Part shown: positions 32,006 to 41,246 of the stretch, piece after piece | Layout: each line of letters begins with the position of its first letter | Position numbering within the stretch: the first letter of the stretch is position 1 | Notes under the pieces: generated by a model | Seen by the model: the letters and a program-made list of their open reading frames with translations, nothing else | Databases searched by the model: none | What the model was told of the DNA's origin: nothing | Position numbers and translations under genes: made by a program | Virus record (IMG/VR): IMGVR_UViG_3300044974_000532 | Location: 1-62,848 of that record | Source: a virus | Length of the DNA: 62,848 nt | Direction: 5' to 3' (one strand)

Positions 32006-32572
32006 TTATAAAACGTCTCTCTGTGTTATGCCATCAATCGAAATTGTATCATAAACAAATACTACGTTAAAAGTATTTAACACATTTGGACGAGCCATGC
32101 TGAAAGACATCTCATTTATTGTTCTGGGCCACAATCCATTTAAACGAAAACGCTTTAAAACATTTTCATTCAATCCAAGATGTTCAATATACCAGTTAAC
32201 TTTATAGTTTGGCGTAACTGAATATCTTGTTGTATTGTCAACATGATTGTTTATATAATTATGCCACCGATGAAATTTTTTCCACAAATCTCCACTATCC
32301 GTGTCATCAACAATCGACACAGACCACGTAGAATAAAGTTTTTCACCGGGATAATTTAATTTTCTACCAAAGTAGTCATATGAAACTGTGCTTGTCTGTA
32401 GAGTAGGTATAAGGGTAGATCGAATATGAAATGGAATTGCAGTTCCAGCATTATTCGAATTACCTGCTGTAGAAGCTGTACCAGCCCCAGAAGGAAAACT
32501 TCCAGTTACCAAAAATCTATTTTGGCGGGTACCACCTTTAAAGTTATCTTTAAATTCATTTAGTGATGCCAT
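32006..32572 (-). CDS. 19: Tail tube protein gp19 (copy 1, next to portal)
   Basis: 188 residues; T4 gp19 has 163. MASLNEFKDNFKGGTRQNRF at the start, the YFGRKLNYPGEK strand, WSVSIVDDTDSGDLW and LNGLWPRTINEMSFSM are tail-tube features. A second copy lies immediately upstream. This copy carries a Gly/Ala/Ser/Asn insertion near residues 27-45. Confidence 0.88.
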   Translation of the reverse strand: MASLNEFKDNFKGGTRQNRFLVTGSFPSGAGTASTAGNSNNAGTAIPFHIRSTLIPTLQTSTVSYDYFGRKLNYPGEKLYSTWSVSIVDDTDSGDLWKKFHRWHNYINNHVDNTTRYSVTPNYKVNWYIEHLGLNENVLKRFRLNGLWPRTINEMSFSMARPNVLNTFNVVFVYDTISIDGITQRDVL

Positions 32573-32574
32573 GG

Positions 32575-33114
32575 TCAGATTCCAGTAAGTATGTCTATAT
32601 AATCAAATGTTAATGTCACATCAAAGGTAACAAATTCAGATGAACCTAAGTCAAAATTAATTCCACCAACTTCACTTGGCCAACATCTATTTAATTTAAT
32701 TTTTCTTAATACTTCACCATTTGGTTTTAACTGTTCTATAAAAAAAGTAGTTTGTAAATTGGAATAAGAATAATTGTTACCTTCTACTTTATGTGTAAGA
32801 TGGCCATCCAATTTTTCTTTCCAACTATTGAATGCTTTCCATAAAGCACTATCATTATCATCATAAATTCTAACTGGCCATACTGAATATTGACGGTCTC
32901 CGGCAAAATATGCCATTCTTCCTCTGTATGGAACACCTATAACACCAACATCTGCTTTTGGCAGCGATCCAGATGATATAAGAAATGATCTAGTAGTATT
33001 ATTATTCCCAACATTTATTGTATTGGGAAAATTAGGAATAACACGAAAACGGTTTGCTCTAGTACCGCCCTTAAACCCAGCTTTAAATTGGTTTAATGAG
33101 TTATATGATGCCAT
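32575..33114 (-). CDS. Tail tube protein gp19 paralogue (copy 2)
   Basis: 179 residues. It shares FKGGTRANRFRV, PYRGRMAYFAGDRQYSVWPV, DDNDSALWKAFNSW and LNRCWPSEVGGINF with the adjacent gp19, but overall identity is modest. The two are separated by two bases. Either copy could form the main tube while the other forms a cap or a specialised ring; the sequence does not decide. Confidence 0.85.
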   Translation of the reverse strand: MASYNSLNQFKAGFKGGTRANRFRVIPNFPNTINVGNNNTTRSFLISSGSLPKADVGVIGVPYRGRMAYFAGDRQYSVWPVRIYDDNDSALWKAFNSWKEKLDGHLTHKVEGNNYSYSNLQTTFFIEQLKPNGEVLRKIKLNRCWPSEVGGINFDLGSSEFVTFDVTLTFDYIDILTGI

Positions 33115-33115
33115 A

Positions 33116-34417
33116 TTATTGGTTTAGAGTTATATTCAGTGTAAACGAGGTTGTTCCAATCAATGGAGTTACATTTACAAAGATTGTAAGTGTTGATACG
33201 TTGTCATTGTTGTTGGTAGAATCGCAAATAACTTGAGTTTTTGTAGTATCCAAGTACGTAGTATATTGCAACAAGTAATTTGTTATTTCTCCAGTAACTA
33301 GATTTCGGGTTGTTGAGTTATTTAACTCATAGAGATATTTGAGACCAATGTTTGTAATATCTCTCTTCATTTTGGCCTTCATTTGAGCTGGGCCAATTCT
33401 TTCATCAACTATTGGATTAGATGTTGAAGCAGTTGCTCCAACTAAATCAGCACCAAGGAATTTGGTTGTATAATTTAAGAAATAGTTTACACGAGCATTT
33501 TTAAGAATATTTTTAAGATCAGTGTCAGCAAAGTTTACTGTGGTTGTTACGTCTCCATTTAAAATAAAACCTCTAGCCGAACCCGCAATAGTTAAATAAA
33601 GTTCATTTCTGGCATTAACGCGTGTAAACATACCAGCAACATCAGCACTAAGATTATTAACATAAGTCAATACACCGGAAGTATAAAGAGATGGAAGTGG
33701 GAGATTTGTTACTGTTTTTTGACCATACACAGAAAATACACGATCAGCTACAGTTGCGCCTTCGACAAATGATGTTCCATTAAAAACAAAATTTGTTAAA
33801 GTTGTTCCTGCGCCATCATCTAGACTAGGAAACACACCTATAGTATATGGTGCTTCATTTTCAAGCCATCTTTGAGCGCCAGAAAAACCTAAACCAGTTG
33901 CACCCATAATTAAATCAAAATCTGTATTATAGTCAGTTTTCCAGTCTAAAAAACCTTTTGTAGTTCCTGCAATAACGAGATTACCACCGTATGAAAGATA
34001 ATCTAATGCATATAAAAATTCTCTTCCAGCACCAGTAATTCCAAGATTACTGGTTTGATCGCTATTAATTATACCATTATAGATAAAGAATCCAAAACTA
34101 TTTCCTGTAGTTGTTGTAGGATTTATTAAAGCTCCGGTAACACCATTTAATTTGTTTAAATCATTAACCATTGCTGATGGCGAAGTATAATACACATACG
34201 TTGATGCGGTAGTACCTATTGCTGGCGATGACTTAATTGCTCTGGCATAAATTAGCCAACCAAATAAATTTCCGGGATTGTTTGATGCTCCAACAGTACT
34301 AAATGTTGGGGTTAAATAGGTTAAACCTGTCAAATAGCCGCAATCCATCTTAAATGCATCAGAGGCTGTTTCAGTTCGGAATTGATTAGTGCTAGTAAAA
34401 GAACTAAGAGTTGGCAT
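33116..34417 (-). CDS. 18: Tail sheath protein gp18, short form
   Basis: 433 residues against 659 in T4, so the protruding outer domains are missing. The C-terminal sheath core is recognisable (ARVNYFLNYTTKFLGADL, ERIGPAQMKAKMKRDI). It should assemble the contractile sheath around the tube. A CTAAATA late promoter and AAAGGA precede the ATG. Confidence 0.85.
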   Translation of the reverse strand: MPTLSSFTSTNQFRTETASDAFKMDCGYLTGLTYLTPTFSTVGASNNPGNLFGWLIYARAIKSSPAIGTTASTYVYYTSPSAMVNDLNKLNGVTGALINPTTTTGNSFGFFIYNGIINSDQTSNLGITGAGREFLYALDYLSYGGNLVIAGTTKGFLDWKTDYNTDFDLIMGATGLGFSGAQRWLENEAPYTIGVFPSLDDGAGTTLTNFVFNGTSFVEGATVADRVFSVYGQKTVTNLPLPSLYTSGVLTYVNNLSADVAGMFTRVNARNELYLTIAGSARGFILNGDVTTTVNFADTDLKNILKNARVNYFLNYTTKFLGADLVGATASTSNPIVDERIGPAQMKAKMKRDITNIGLKYLYELNNSTTRNLVTGEITNYLLQYTTYLDTTKTQVICDSTNNNDNVSTLTIFVNVTPLIGTTSFTLNITLNQ

Positions 34418-34439
34418 GATTGTCCTTTTTTATCACTAA

Positions 34440-34446
34440 TATTTAG
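34440..34446 (-). promoter_or_regulatory. Late promoter CTAAATA for gene 18
   Basis: Minus-strand CTAAATA 22 bases before the gene 18 ATG, in the 36-base gap after gene 17, with AAAAGGAC between. Confidence 0.65.
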
Positions 34447-34453
34447 TAATTTT

Positions 34454-36103
34454 TTATACCTTCTTCCAAACGACATTTCCATCAGAAAATTCATCATCTT
34501 CCATAGATTCTTCACTTAACATGAATAAAGTATTATCATCTTCTGGCTTTTTGGCTTCTTCATAATTAAATTTTGCGCTTTCAATCAAATCTGCAAAATA
34601 TTCTTGTCTTGTCAACCAAGCAAAGAATACCAAAGTCATTACCAGATCGTCATTATGTCCTTCTTCTGCCTTGAATGTATTTGACTTTGAAACAAATGTT
34701 ATTAATTCAGCCAATATTCTTTCATCATTTATTAAAATTTTGTCTTCTTCAACTAACCTTTTAAATATAGCACACCCTAATTTTTTGGTTTGGGTAGTTG
34801 TTCTTAATCCCATTTCACTTCTTCCATTAGCAAATCCTTGTGATAACATTTGTCCTTTTCGACCCATTATTTTGGTCATAAGAACATTTTCATATTCTAA
34901 ATCATTATAAAGAATAGAAGAAACCTGACCACCTATGTCATTTGTTTCTACAAGGACATAAGCATTGTTATATCGTTCTCCAACTTTTTTAATTACATTT
35001 GGAAAATTAAAAGGACTTACTGCATTATTTCGATATGATGCAACTACTTTATATGGAGCCGAAGTACCATTTATTACGGTGAATGCTGAATAGTCTGAAC
35101 CTTGTCCTCTAGAGACATCGGCTTGTAAAAAGTAAATTTCATCTTTTTTAGGAAGTTCAAATATTCTAAGTCCATCAGAATCTTCTTGCAAAAACTCCTC
35201 TGGTGCCAGAACGTTTAGTTTTGAGGTAGCGATCAGTGTATTGGACGATCCCAAGAAACTACAGCCATATTCCTGTTCAAACTGCTCTGGGCTTGTATTG
35301 GCAATCTGTTCCGCTGCCCAAACATCGTCTCTTTTTCTTCCTCCAGATGTAATCGGCACATCTCTCCAACTAACTTCTATGGGAATAAATTTATTCTTTA
35401 GTTTATGGCCCTCTGCCCTGTTGGCATCAACCCAAAGTTTATGAAAGTGGTTCATTCCATTGGGGGTAGAAACTATTACAAGCTTGGTGGTGGTACCTGC
35501 TGAAATGGTAGGATAGGTAGATGCATAGAATTCTTCTGCTACGTGAGATGGCAAGAAGGCGTATTCGTCCAAAAGAAGAAAGTTAAACGAACCACCACGG
35601 ATTGCACCGGAAGAGGTAGCATCACATACTACTCGGGAACCATTTTCCAATTTTAAAGATGTTTTATTCCACTCCACGACACCTTGTTGTAGGAATTGTG
35701 GTAAATTTTCATAGGCTAATTGTAATTTTGAATACAATTCATCTTTGGCAGTCTTTAGTCTGTTTGCCAGAATTGCCACGCTTACACTTTGGTTAAAAGT
35801 AATATAATGACAGATATAACCAATTACAGAGGTAGATTTACCAGACTGGCGAGGCCATTTTGAAATAACAAATCTATTTTTATGAATATAATTAACAAAT
35901 TTTTGTTGATAATCATAAAGTTCAAAGGGCATAATACCCTTGTCAAGAGTCTTTACTTTGATGTATTTGTTGCAAAAGTATACGGGATCATTTGCACATT
36001 TAATATATTCGTCTAGTTGTTCTTTTGTATACTGGAGCTCAATGCCCGGTGGTTTGAGTTTTGGATTATTTCTATATCCCTGATTATTCTTGTTGAGACT
36101 CAT
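34454..36103 (-). CDS. 17: Terminase large subunit gp17
   Basis: 549 residues; T4 gp17 has 610. Walker A PRQSGKS (84-90), Walker B LLLDE (176-180), nuclease residues in QADVSRGQGSDYSAF, VLVETNDIG and the final HNDDLVMTLVFFAW. It cuts and pumps concatemeric DNA through the portal. Its start overlaps gene 16 by 20 bases. Confidence 0.97.
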   Translation of the reverse strand: MSLNKNNQGYRNNPKLKPPGIELQYTKEQLDEYIKCANDPVYFCNKYIKVKTLDKGIMPFELYDYQQKFVNYIHKNRFVISKWPRQSGKSTSVIGYICHYITFNQSVSVAILANRLKTAKDELYSKLQLAYENLPQFLQQGVVEWNKTSLKLENGSRVVCDATSSGAIRGGSFNFLLLDEYAFLPSHVAEEFYASTYPTISAGTTTKLVIVSTPNGMNHFHKLWVDANRAEGHKLKNKFIPIEVSWRDVPITSGGRKRDDVWAAEQIANTSPEQFEQEYGCSFLGSSNTLIATSKLNVLAPEEFLQEDSDGLRIFELPKKDEIYFLQADVSRGQGSDYSAFTVINGTSAPYKVVASYRNNAVSPFNFPNVIKKVGERYNNAYVLVETNDIGGQVSSILYNDLEYENVLMTKIMGRKGQMLSQGFANGRSEMGLRTTTQTKKLGCAIFKRLVEEDKILINDERILAELITFVSKSNTFKAEEGHNDDLVMTLVFFAWLTRQEYFADLIESAKFNYEEAKKPEDDNTLFMLSEESMEDDEFSDGNVVWKKV

Positions 36104-36524
36104 TCTTTATTGCCTCTATATCAATCACATTTTTTTCTGTACTTCTATCTTTATTTAACAGGTTCTGCAAATCCTTTGTCGAACCAACAAATACAGAATT
36201 ATTTGTCTGCTTTATTTCAGTCTTACTATTTGTAGTTTCTTTAGCTTTTTTATGTACATCTAATACATTGTTGTTTAAATCGGCCATTGTCTTTAAAAGA
36301 ATAGCAACCACTTCAAATGCTCTGGGTGCATCGGATTCAGTAGCAACTTTCAATGCAGCCTCCAAAGCAACATTTCCGCTACCAATCAAATCTTTTAGAT
36401 TTGATTGTACAAGTGTATAATCTTTTTGAAAATTATTTGCATCGTACGTACCGCCCAAAATTTCTTTTGTTTTAGAGTCTGGTTGATCAGGAACATTAAA
36501 AAATTTAGCTAATTGTTTATTCAT
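36084..36524 (-). CDS. 16: Terminase small subunit gp16
   Basis: 146 residues; T4 gp16 has 164. DYTLVQSNLKDLIGSGNVALEAAL and APRAFEVVAILLKTMAD are characteristic helices of gp16. It regulates the ATPase and nuclease of gp17. It overlaps gene 15 by 4 bases. Confidence 0.9.
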   Translation of the reverse strand: MNKQLAKFFNVPDQPDSKTKEILGGTYDANNFQKDYTLVQSNLKDLIGSGNVALEAALKVATESDAPRAFEVVAILLKTMADLNNNVLDVHKKAKETTNSKTEIKQTNNSVFVGSTKDLQNLLNKDRSTEKNVIDIEAIKNESQQE

Positions 36525-37198
36525 GAGTCAAATCCAAATGCAATTCCAGCTGTTAGGCCGGAAACAGAAACTGAATTGATAACAGTTCCATTTTGCACCT
36601 TTCCAAATATATAACTTTTTGCTACAAAAGTAAATGAAGAAATATTAATACGACGAGTAGAAAGATCGCCATCATACCTTTCACTGATGCTATTGGAAAC
36701 CAGCGTTATGGGTATATTGATACCCGGTTTTGCAGGATTTAAATCCATTGTTATCACGTGCTGTGGATTAAAATACGGCATTATTTGTTCAACAATTTGC
36801 AATGTATCATCAATATGTCTTGAATAAATAAACAAAGTAAATCCTATATTTACTGGAATTTCTTCGGTTATAACCAGTGGATTTTCGGCACAATTTGCTG
36901 TTGACCGTGAAAGTGAAGGTGTATTTACATTGCGTCTTCGGCCTGGATCCGCTTGTATGCTTGTCATAACATAACTCATACGCGGAAGCTGGTTTTCAAT
37001 TCTTAAACCATCATTAATTGATGATGGTTCTAAAAACCTTATTATAAATTTTTCTTGAGAAGCATAAGTAATGGGTACACGAATGTTAAGATCGTTACCA
37101 CCATCAGGATTAACATGGTCAACAGATATATTGTTAAATAGGGTACCAAATCCTATCACCAATTTTCTAAGACTTTGGTTGTAAAAATATCCAAACAT
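36521..37198 (-). CDS. 15: Tail terminator/sheath stabiliser gp15
   Basis: 225 residues; T4 gp15 has 272. MFGYFYNQSLRK, RVPITYASQEKF, and DDTLQIVEQIMPYFNP match T4 gp15 closely. It caps the tail for head joining. The shorter C-terminus lacks the T4 Pro-rich tail. AAGG precedes the ATG. Confidence 0.95.
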   Translation of the reverse strand: MFGYFYNQSLRKLVIGFGTLFNNISVDHVNPDGGNDLNIRVPITYASQEKFIIRFLEPSSINDGLRIENQLPRMSYVMTSIQADPGRRRNVNTPSLSRSTANCAENPLVITEEIPVNIGFTLFIYSRHIDDTLQIVEQIMPYFNPQHVITMDLNPAKPGINIPITLVSNSISERYDGDLSTRRINISSFTFVAKSYIFGKVQNGTVINSVSVSGLTAGIAFGFDS

Positions 37199-37206
37199 TT
37201 ATTACC

Positions 37207-37872
37207 TTAAGGACTTTCTTCTGCTGCAAAAGGATTCTGAGGATCAAACGTATATCCGTTGGCTTCTGTCTGCAGAGTATCATTTATACCAGCAGTTGTA
37301 CCGATATTTATATTGAGTGGTATGATTTGTGATCCAGAGAAACCACGAGTCTGTGAAACTATAGAATCAATTGTAGCATTATTTGTTTTAACCTTTTCAT
37401 AACTATAGGTAAACAATTCTGCTGTTATCATATAAGAATAAAGTTTGCCAAATGGATATAATGGATTTTCATGCTCTACAAAGTTTATTTCAAATAAAGA
37501 TTTTGAAAGAGGAAAATAAATTAAATCTCCCTCTCTGGGTCTAGTAATTGAATTTTGTCTATTAGTTACTTCTTGAAAAAATCTTTTTCTTGCAAATAAT
37601 AAAGTAACTTTATCTTTAATCTCAAGACCAAATTGAGTTATTATATCAGTTCCATCAAATCCTTTATAATTCATCAAATACATTTCTAGTGTATAAGATT
37701 TCGTAAATGATGATCCAGGATCCTCACCAAAAACTTTATCTATTGAAAAATATTCTCTTGGAACATATATACAATCCTGTCCCATTGCCTGTATTATTTC
37801 TATAGTAATACCCTCAGCAAGATCTTGCTCACCTTTATTACTATAGTTTATTATATAAGGATTTGTGGTCAT
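37207..37872 (-). CDS. 14: Neck protein gp14
   Basis: 221 residues; T4 gp14 has 256. GQDCIYVPREYFSIDKVFGED and RPREGDLIYFPLSKSLFEI are the conserved parts. With gp13 it forms the head-tail neck. It is two bases from gene 13 and eight from gene 15. Confidence 0.93.
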   Translation of the reverse strand: MTTNPYIINYSNKGEQDLAEGITIEIIQAMGQDCIYVPREYFSIDKVFGEDPGSSFTKSYTLEMYLMNYKGFDGTDIITQFGLEIKDKVTLLFARKRFFQEVTNRQNSITRPREGDLIYFPLSKSLFEINFVEHENPLYPFGKLYSYMITAELFTYSYEKVKTNNATIDSIVSQTRGFSGSQIIPLNINIGTTAGINDTLQTEANGYTFDPQNPFAAEESP

Positions 37873-37873
37873 T

Positions 37874-38701
37874 TTAACCTATAAGTGGATCAGGTGGCAA
37901 TTCTTGTGTTTTTACTAGTTGTTGTTCTATGGTATTTAATTCAGTTAATGCTTCAGTCATCAGTGCTGGGGCATTTAATTGAGCACCACCGGGTAAAGGA
38001 ACACCAGTAAATTTTAATAGATTTTGAGCCCATTGTTTTTTCAATAATGCAGTATAATATCTTTTGAAAACTCTATCATTCCAAACTTTATTATATTGGC
38101 TCGTGTCAATTTGAACATATGCTTCTACCATTAAATATGCTCCAGCAGGAAGTTTGCTATGCTCTGTATCTAAAAATAGTCTGTCAGTTGTTCTCGTATA
38201 TGTAAAAGATGTTGGGTAGTTAAATACATCATTAACCAATTTAATATAACTCATACCTTCCATGTATGCAGCCATTGGTCCCTGAGGGGCGCCTGACTGG
38301 TTGAAGTACAATCCAAAGAAATCAAACAATGTCATTTGATATCGCAAATCAAACATATAATCACCAACAATATCACTTGGTGCATATACCTTTGTAATAG
38401 TACGAATATCTGTTGCTAAAGGCCAGTAACCAGTATTGCCATCTTCATCCGTTTTAATCTGCGCACCAAGAGCTGGCCCAAATTGAGTTGTATCAAAATA
38501 TCTATTAACTCTATCTGCTTCCGTTATTTTATATGAAAATAAAGCACGTTGATTAAAATCAAAATGTCTTTCATACATATATTCAAGAGCTTCATCAAGT
38601 CTATCTTCAGCTTGTTTGGAATCAATATTTACTTGCACTACAGGTGCACCCAGAGATCTAAAGCAATAATCTATAAAGTTTTGACGGGTTGTAATGGCCA
38701 T
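37874..38701 (-). CDS. 13: Neck protein gp13
   Basis: 275 residues; T4 gp13 has 309. FIDYCFRSLGAPVVQVNIDSKQ, ALEYMYERHFD and YTTKxx-like YNYPTSFTYTRTTDRLFLD region (VFNYPTSFTYTRTTDRL) are typical. Neck connector with gp14. A CATAAATA late element ends 5 bases before its ATG. Confidence 0.93.
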   Translation of the reverse strand: MAITTRQNFIDYCFRSLGAPVVQVNIDSKQAEDRLDEALEYMYERHFDFNQRALFSYKITEADRVNRYFDTTQFGPALGAQIKTDEDGNTGYWPLATDIRTITKVYAPSDIVGDYMFDLRYQMTLFDFFGLYFNQSGAPQGPMAAYMEGMSYIKLVNDVFNYPTSFTYTRTTDRLFLDTEHSKLPAGAYLMVEAYVQIDTSQYNKVWNDRVFKRYYTALLKKQWAQNLLKFTGVPLPGGAQLNAPALMTEALTELNTIEQQLVKTQELPPDPLIG

Positions 38702-38706
38702 GAAAA

Positions 38707-38714
38707 TATTTATG
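38707..38714 (-). promoter_or_regulatory. Late element CATAAATA before gene 13, leaderless geometry
   Basis: CATAAATA-TTTTC-ATG, overlapping the stop codon of the upstream Cys-rich gene. The predicted start falls on the A of the ATG at 38701. Confidence 0.45.
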
Positions 38715-39156
38715 AATTTTTCATAATGTTATTCAGTTTTTCAAATAGTCGTTCATTTTCTTCACTGTGATTTACTGTTATTTGTATCAACTCCACGGAT
38801 GCAGGATTTAAATTTTCAATATCACGTTTTCGTTGGCCATCTTCTTTATCATAAAAATTTGGATCATAATTACTGAATCCCGGCATCTTTAATGGACAAC
38901 TTATTACTGGATAATCTAATTTAGAATACTCACCAGCTTCTCGTACCAACCAAGTATGTTTATGATCTCCGCAGCCACATTTTCCACAATAATAATGTTC
39001 TGAGTCTTTGCTTTTATTTAAAAATTTACAAGGAGGTATAATACCATTACCGTAACAAGATATATACCTGAGTTGTTTAGTTGGTAAATCAGTTTTATGA
39101 TTTTTTAATCCACGCGATGCAACAGATAGTGCAAACAGAACAATTTTTGATAACAT
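38710..39156 (-). CDS. Cys-rich conserved protein between baseplate and neck genes
   Basis: 148 residues. CYGNGIIPPCKF, then YYCGKCGCGDHKHTWL and YPVISCPLKMPGFSNY give a probable zinc-binding cluster (at least six Cys and nearby His). Similar proteins occur at this position in aquatic T4-like phages, with no known role (general recollection). It overlaps the upstream gene by one base. Confidence 0.75.
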   Translation of the reverse strand: MLSKIVLFALSVASRGLKNHKTDLPTKQLRYISCYGNGIIPPCKFLNKSKDSEHYYCGKCGCGDHKHTWLVREAGEYSKLDYPVISCPLKMPGFSNYDPNFYDKEDGQRKRDIENLNPASVELIQITVNHSEENERLFEKLNNIMKNS

Positions 39157-39779
39157 TATGGAGCCTCATATATAACTACCATTCCTGCAGGCACGACACT
39201 TCTTTCTAAGAAAGCTTTATGATTACTTGAAACATTTGCAATAATTTTTATTACTGTATTGCTAAAACTGATAACTTTAGTAGTTGAATAACTATAACCC
39301 ATTAGAGTTGTCAACACATAACGAATGCCATCAGGAGTTCCTTTTTTTCCGAAGTATTGATAATCCACTTGTATTGAAAATTTTGGAATATTTGGAAGAA
39401 TGTCTGATAATTCATCAGATGAGAAATCTTCTCCGGGAAAATATAATTCAGCCAATCCCTGTAGCAATTCAGTTGGCATGAATACTGGACTTCTCAATAC
39501 TTCCCATGGAATATATGCACCATAGCCATATTTCATGCTGTACAGCCAACGAAGATATTGTTTAACAATAGGAACAATTGTCACATTAGAAGTATTGCTT
39601 TGATATTCCTGAATTATCCACTCTGGAAACAATGATTCAACTGTTAGATTATCACCAATAAATTTGTCTTTTCCAACATTATATAATTCTGAACCATATT
39701 GCTTTAATGCTTTTTCAAAAAGCAATTCAACTTTTTGAGCAATACTTACGGGTAATCTGTTAAAGAACAGAGGAATCAT
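39156..39779 (-). CDS. P2 gpI-like baseplate wedge protein
   Basis: 207 residues. PEWIIQEYQS, VKQYLRWLYS and KGTPDGIRYVLTTLMGYS resemble phage tail protein I, which follows gpJ in P2; here it follows gene 6, the gpJ homologue. In T4 this role is filled by part of gp7. The assignment is from motif and order. Confidence 0.65.
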   Translation of the reverse strand: MIPLFFNRLPVSIAQKVELLFEKALKQYGSELYNVGKDKFIGDNLTVESLFPEWIIQEYQSNTSNVTIVPIVKQYLRWLYSMKYGYGAYIPWEVLRSPVFMPTELLQGLAELYFPGEDFSSDELSDILPNIPKFSIQVDYQYFGKKGTPDGIRYVLTTLMGYSYSTTKVISFSNTVIKIIANVSSNHKAFLERSVVPAGMVVIYEAP

Positions 39780-40849
39780 AGTCCGTATACCACCTGAATT
39801 CCAGCTATGACTTTGGCTTCTAGATATTCCATTAGAGCTGCTTGGCCTCCAGTAGAAAGATCAGTTACATAAACATTAACAGATCCGGGAATGTCACCAT
39901 TTCTTACATATACCATATCTGAATCAGATGTTCCAGAGATGCCAGAACCAACTATAGCATTAGTAAAATCTTTGAGAGTTACACATCGGTCATAGTTTAA
40001 TTCAAAAAGTAGTTTTGCTTTGGCAGTATCGAGCGATATCGTATTATAACCACCACCGGGAGTGCCAATAAGATCAAAATCATTATTTGGGTCAGCGAAT
40101 ACAGCGTTATTTCCACTTGTTCCATTTGCAGTAACTGCACGAACTATAACGGACTTAGAAGTAGGAACGGTATTTGCATTTGCAAAATTATTAGTAACTA
40201 GATAACCATTAGCAGAATTTGTAACAGTAAAATAATTGTTGTCCGCATTGGTAGTCATATTACCTTTACTGACTCGTGTCCATTTTACTTTTTCAGCTTT
40301 ATTTAAAGAATCTGGAATAACGTAAAAAGAAATAGTATCGGGGTCAATGTTATATGGTAAAAGTATTGACTGACTTGTAAAGTCATAATTGCTAAATGTT
40401 TGCACATTTGATCCAGCATATAGATATAATTCCTGTGCATTTGTCAAACCCCCAGGTGTTCCATTTATAACAAAGAAATTTACATTACTTCCATCTGTTG
40501 CCGTAGCTGCATAAGATTGATAATCTTGAACATATGCACGAGTAGAAACCTTTACGGTTGCAGATTTTACAAGCGGAACAACAATTGAATGATTTGAAGC
40601 AATTGATATTACAGATTCTAATAATGTTGCTGTTGATAAAAATGATTCGGTAAATCCAAATTGTGAATATACACCATTATATGCTGTGGCAGTTGATAGA
40701 ATATTAATTAAAAGATTAGCAGTGCTAGCTTGGTTTCTAAAATCAATGTCGGTCAAACCGGGTTGTATTTCTAAAAAAGAAATCAATGAATTTTTAATAT
40801 CTTCAAAATCCAAAGAGGCTACATTTAAAGTTTTTAAATTGTATGTCAT
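39776..40849 (-). CDS. 6: Baseplate wedge protein gp6 (gpJ family), short form
   Basis: 357 residues against 660 in T4. LDFEDIKNSLISFLEIQPGLTDIDFRNQASTANLLINIL is the classic start, of which FEDIKNSLISFLE and GLTDIDFRNQA are diagnostic. It forms the wedge ring of the baseplate. It overlaps both neighbours by 4 bases. Size resembles the minimal gpJ core. Confidence 0.88.
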   Translation of the reverse strand: MTYNLKTLNVASLDFEDIKNSLISFLEIQPGLTDIDFRNQASTANLLINILSTATAYNGVYSQFGFTESFLSTATLLESVISIASNHSIVVPLVKSATVKVSTRAYVQDYQSYAATATDGSNVNFFVINGTPGGLTNAQELYLYAGSNVQTFSNYDFTSQSILLPYNIDPDTISFYVIPDSLNKAEKVKWTRVSKGNMTTNADNNYFTVTNSANGYLVTNNFANANTVPTSKSVIVRAVTANGTSGNNAVFADPNNDFDLIGTPGGGYNTISLDTAKAKLLFELNYDRCVTLKDFTNAIVGSGISGTSDSDMVYVRNGDIPGSVNVYVTDLSTGGQAALMEYLEAKVIAGIQVVYGL

Positions 40850-41229
40850 GATAATGGTATCTCTATCTGGCAGGATGATTTATTTTGACTAGTCAAAGAT
40901 ATTTCTGTAGAAAATTGAATATCAAAGATTATTGCTGTATCTGAATAATAATTCACAGTAACCGATACATCAAATATTTTTCTTATTGAGGATTTGATTA
41001 CTGACCTCAAAGTACTTGTAATAATTTGTCTATTGACGGCAACGTCATAGGTATAATCTTTAATATTTGCTCCAAAACTCATGTTTGAAACATTTTCACC
41101 TTTATTTGTTCTCAATACATTTTCAATTTGTTGAACTATAGAATTAGTACCACTTACAAATGCCAAATCTTTTTTGGAATTTGCAGTTGTTACTTTTTCT
41201 AATAATATTGAAAAATCTTTGGTTTTCAT
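40846..41229 (-). CDS. 25: Baseplate wedge protein gp25
   Basis: 127 residues; T4 gp25 has 132. It carries the NSIVQQIENVLRTNKGE block and the MSFGANIKDYTYD strand of the gp25/GpW lysozyme-like baseplate family. It nucleates sheath assembly. TATAAATA lies 7 bases upstream of the ATG. Confidence 0.88.
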   Translation of the reverse strand: MKTKDFSILLEKVTTANSKKDLAFVSGTNSIVQQIENVLRTNKGENVSNMSFGANIKDYTYDVAVNRQIITSTLRSVIKSSIRKIFDVSVTVNYYSDTAIIFDIQFSTEISLTSQNKSSCQIEIPLS

Positions 41230-41236
41230 TCTAATT

Positions 41237-41244
41237 TATTTATA
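41237..41244 (-). promoter_or_regulatory. Late promoter TATAAATA before gene 25
   Basis: Perfect late consensus in the 17-base gap between the hub gene and gene 25. The predicted leader is about 2 bases. Confidence 0.45.
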
Positions 41245-41246
41245 CA

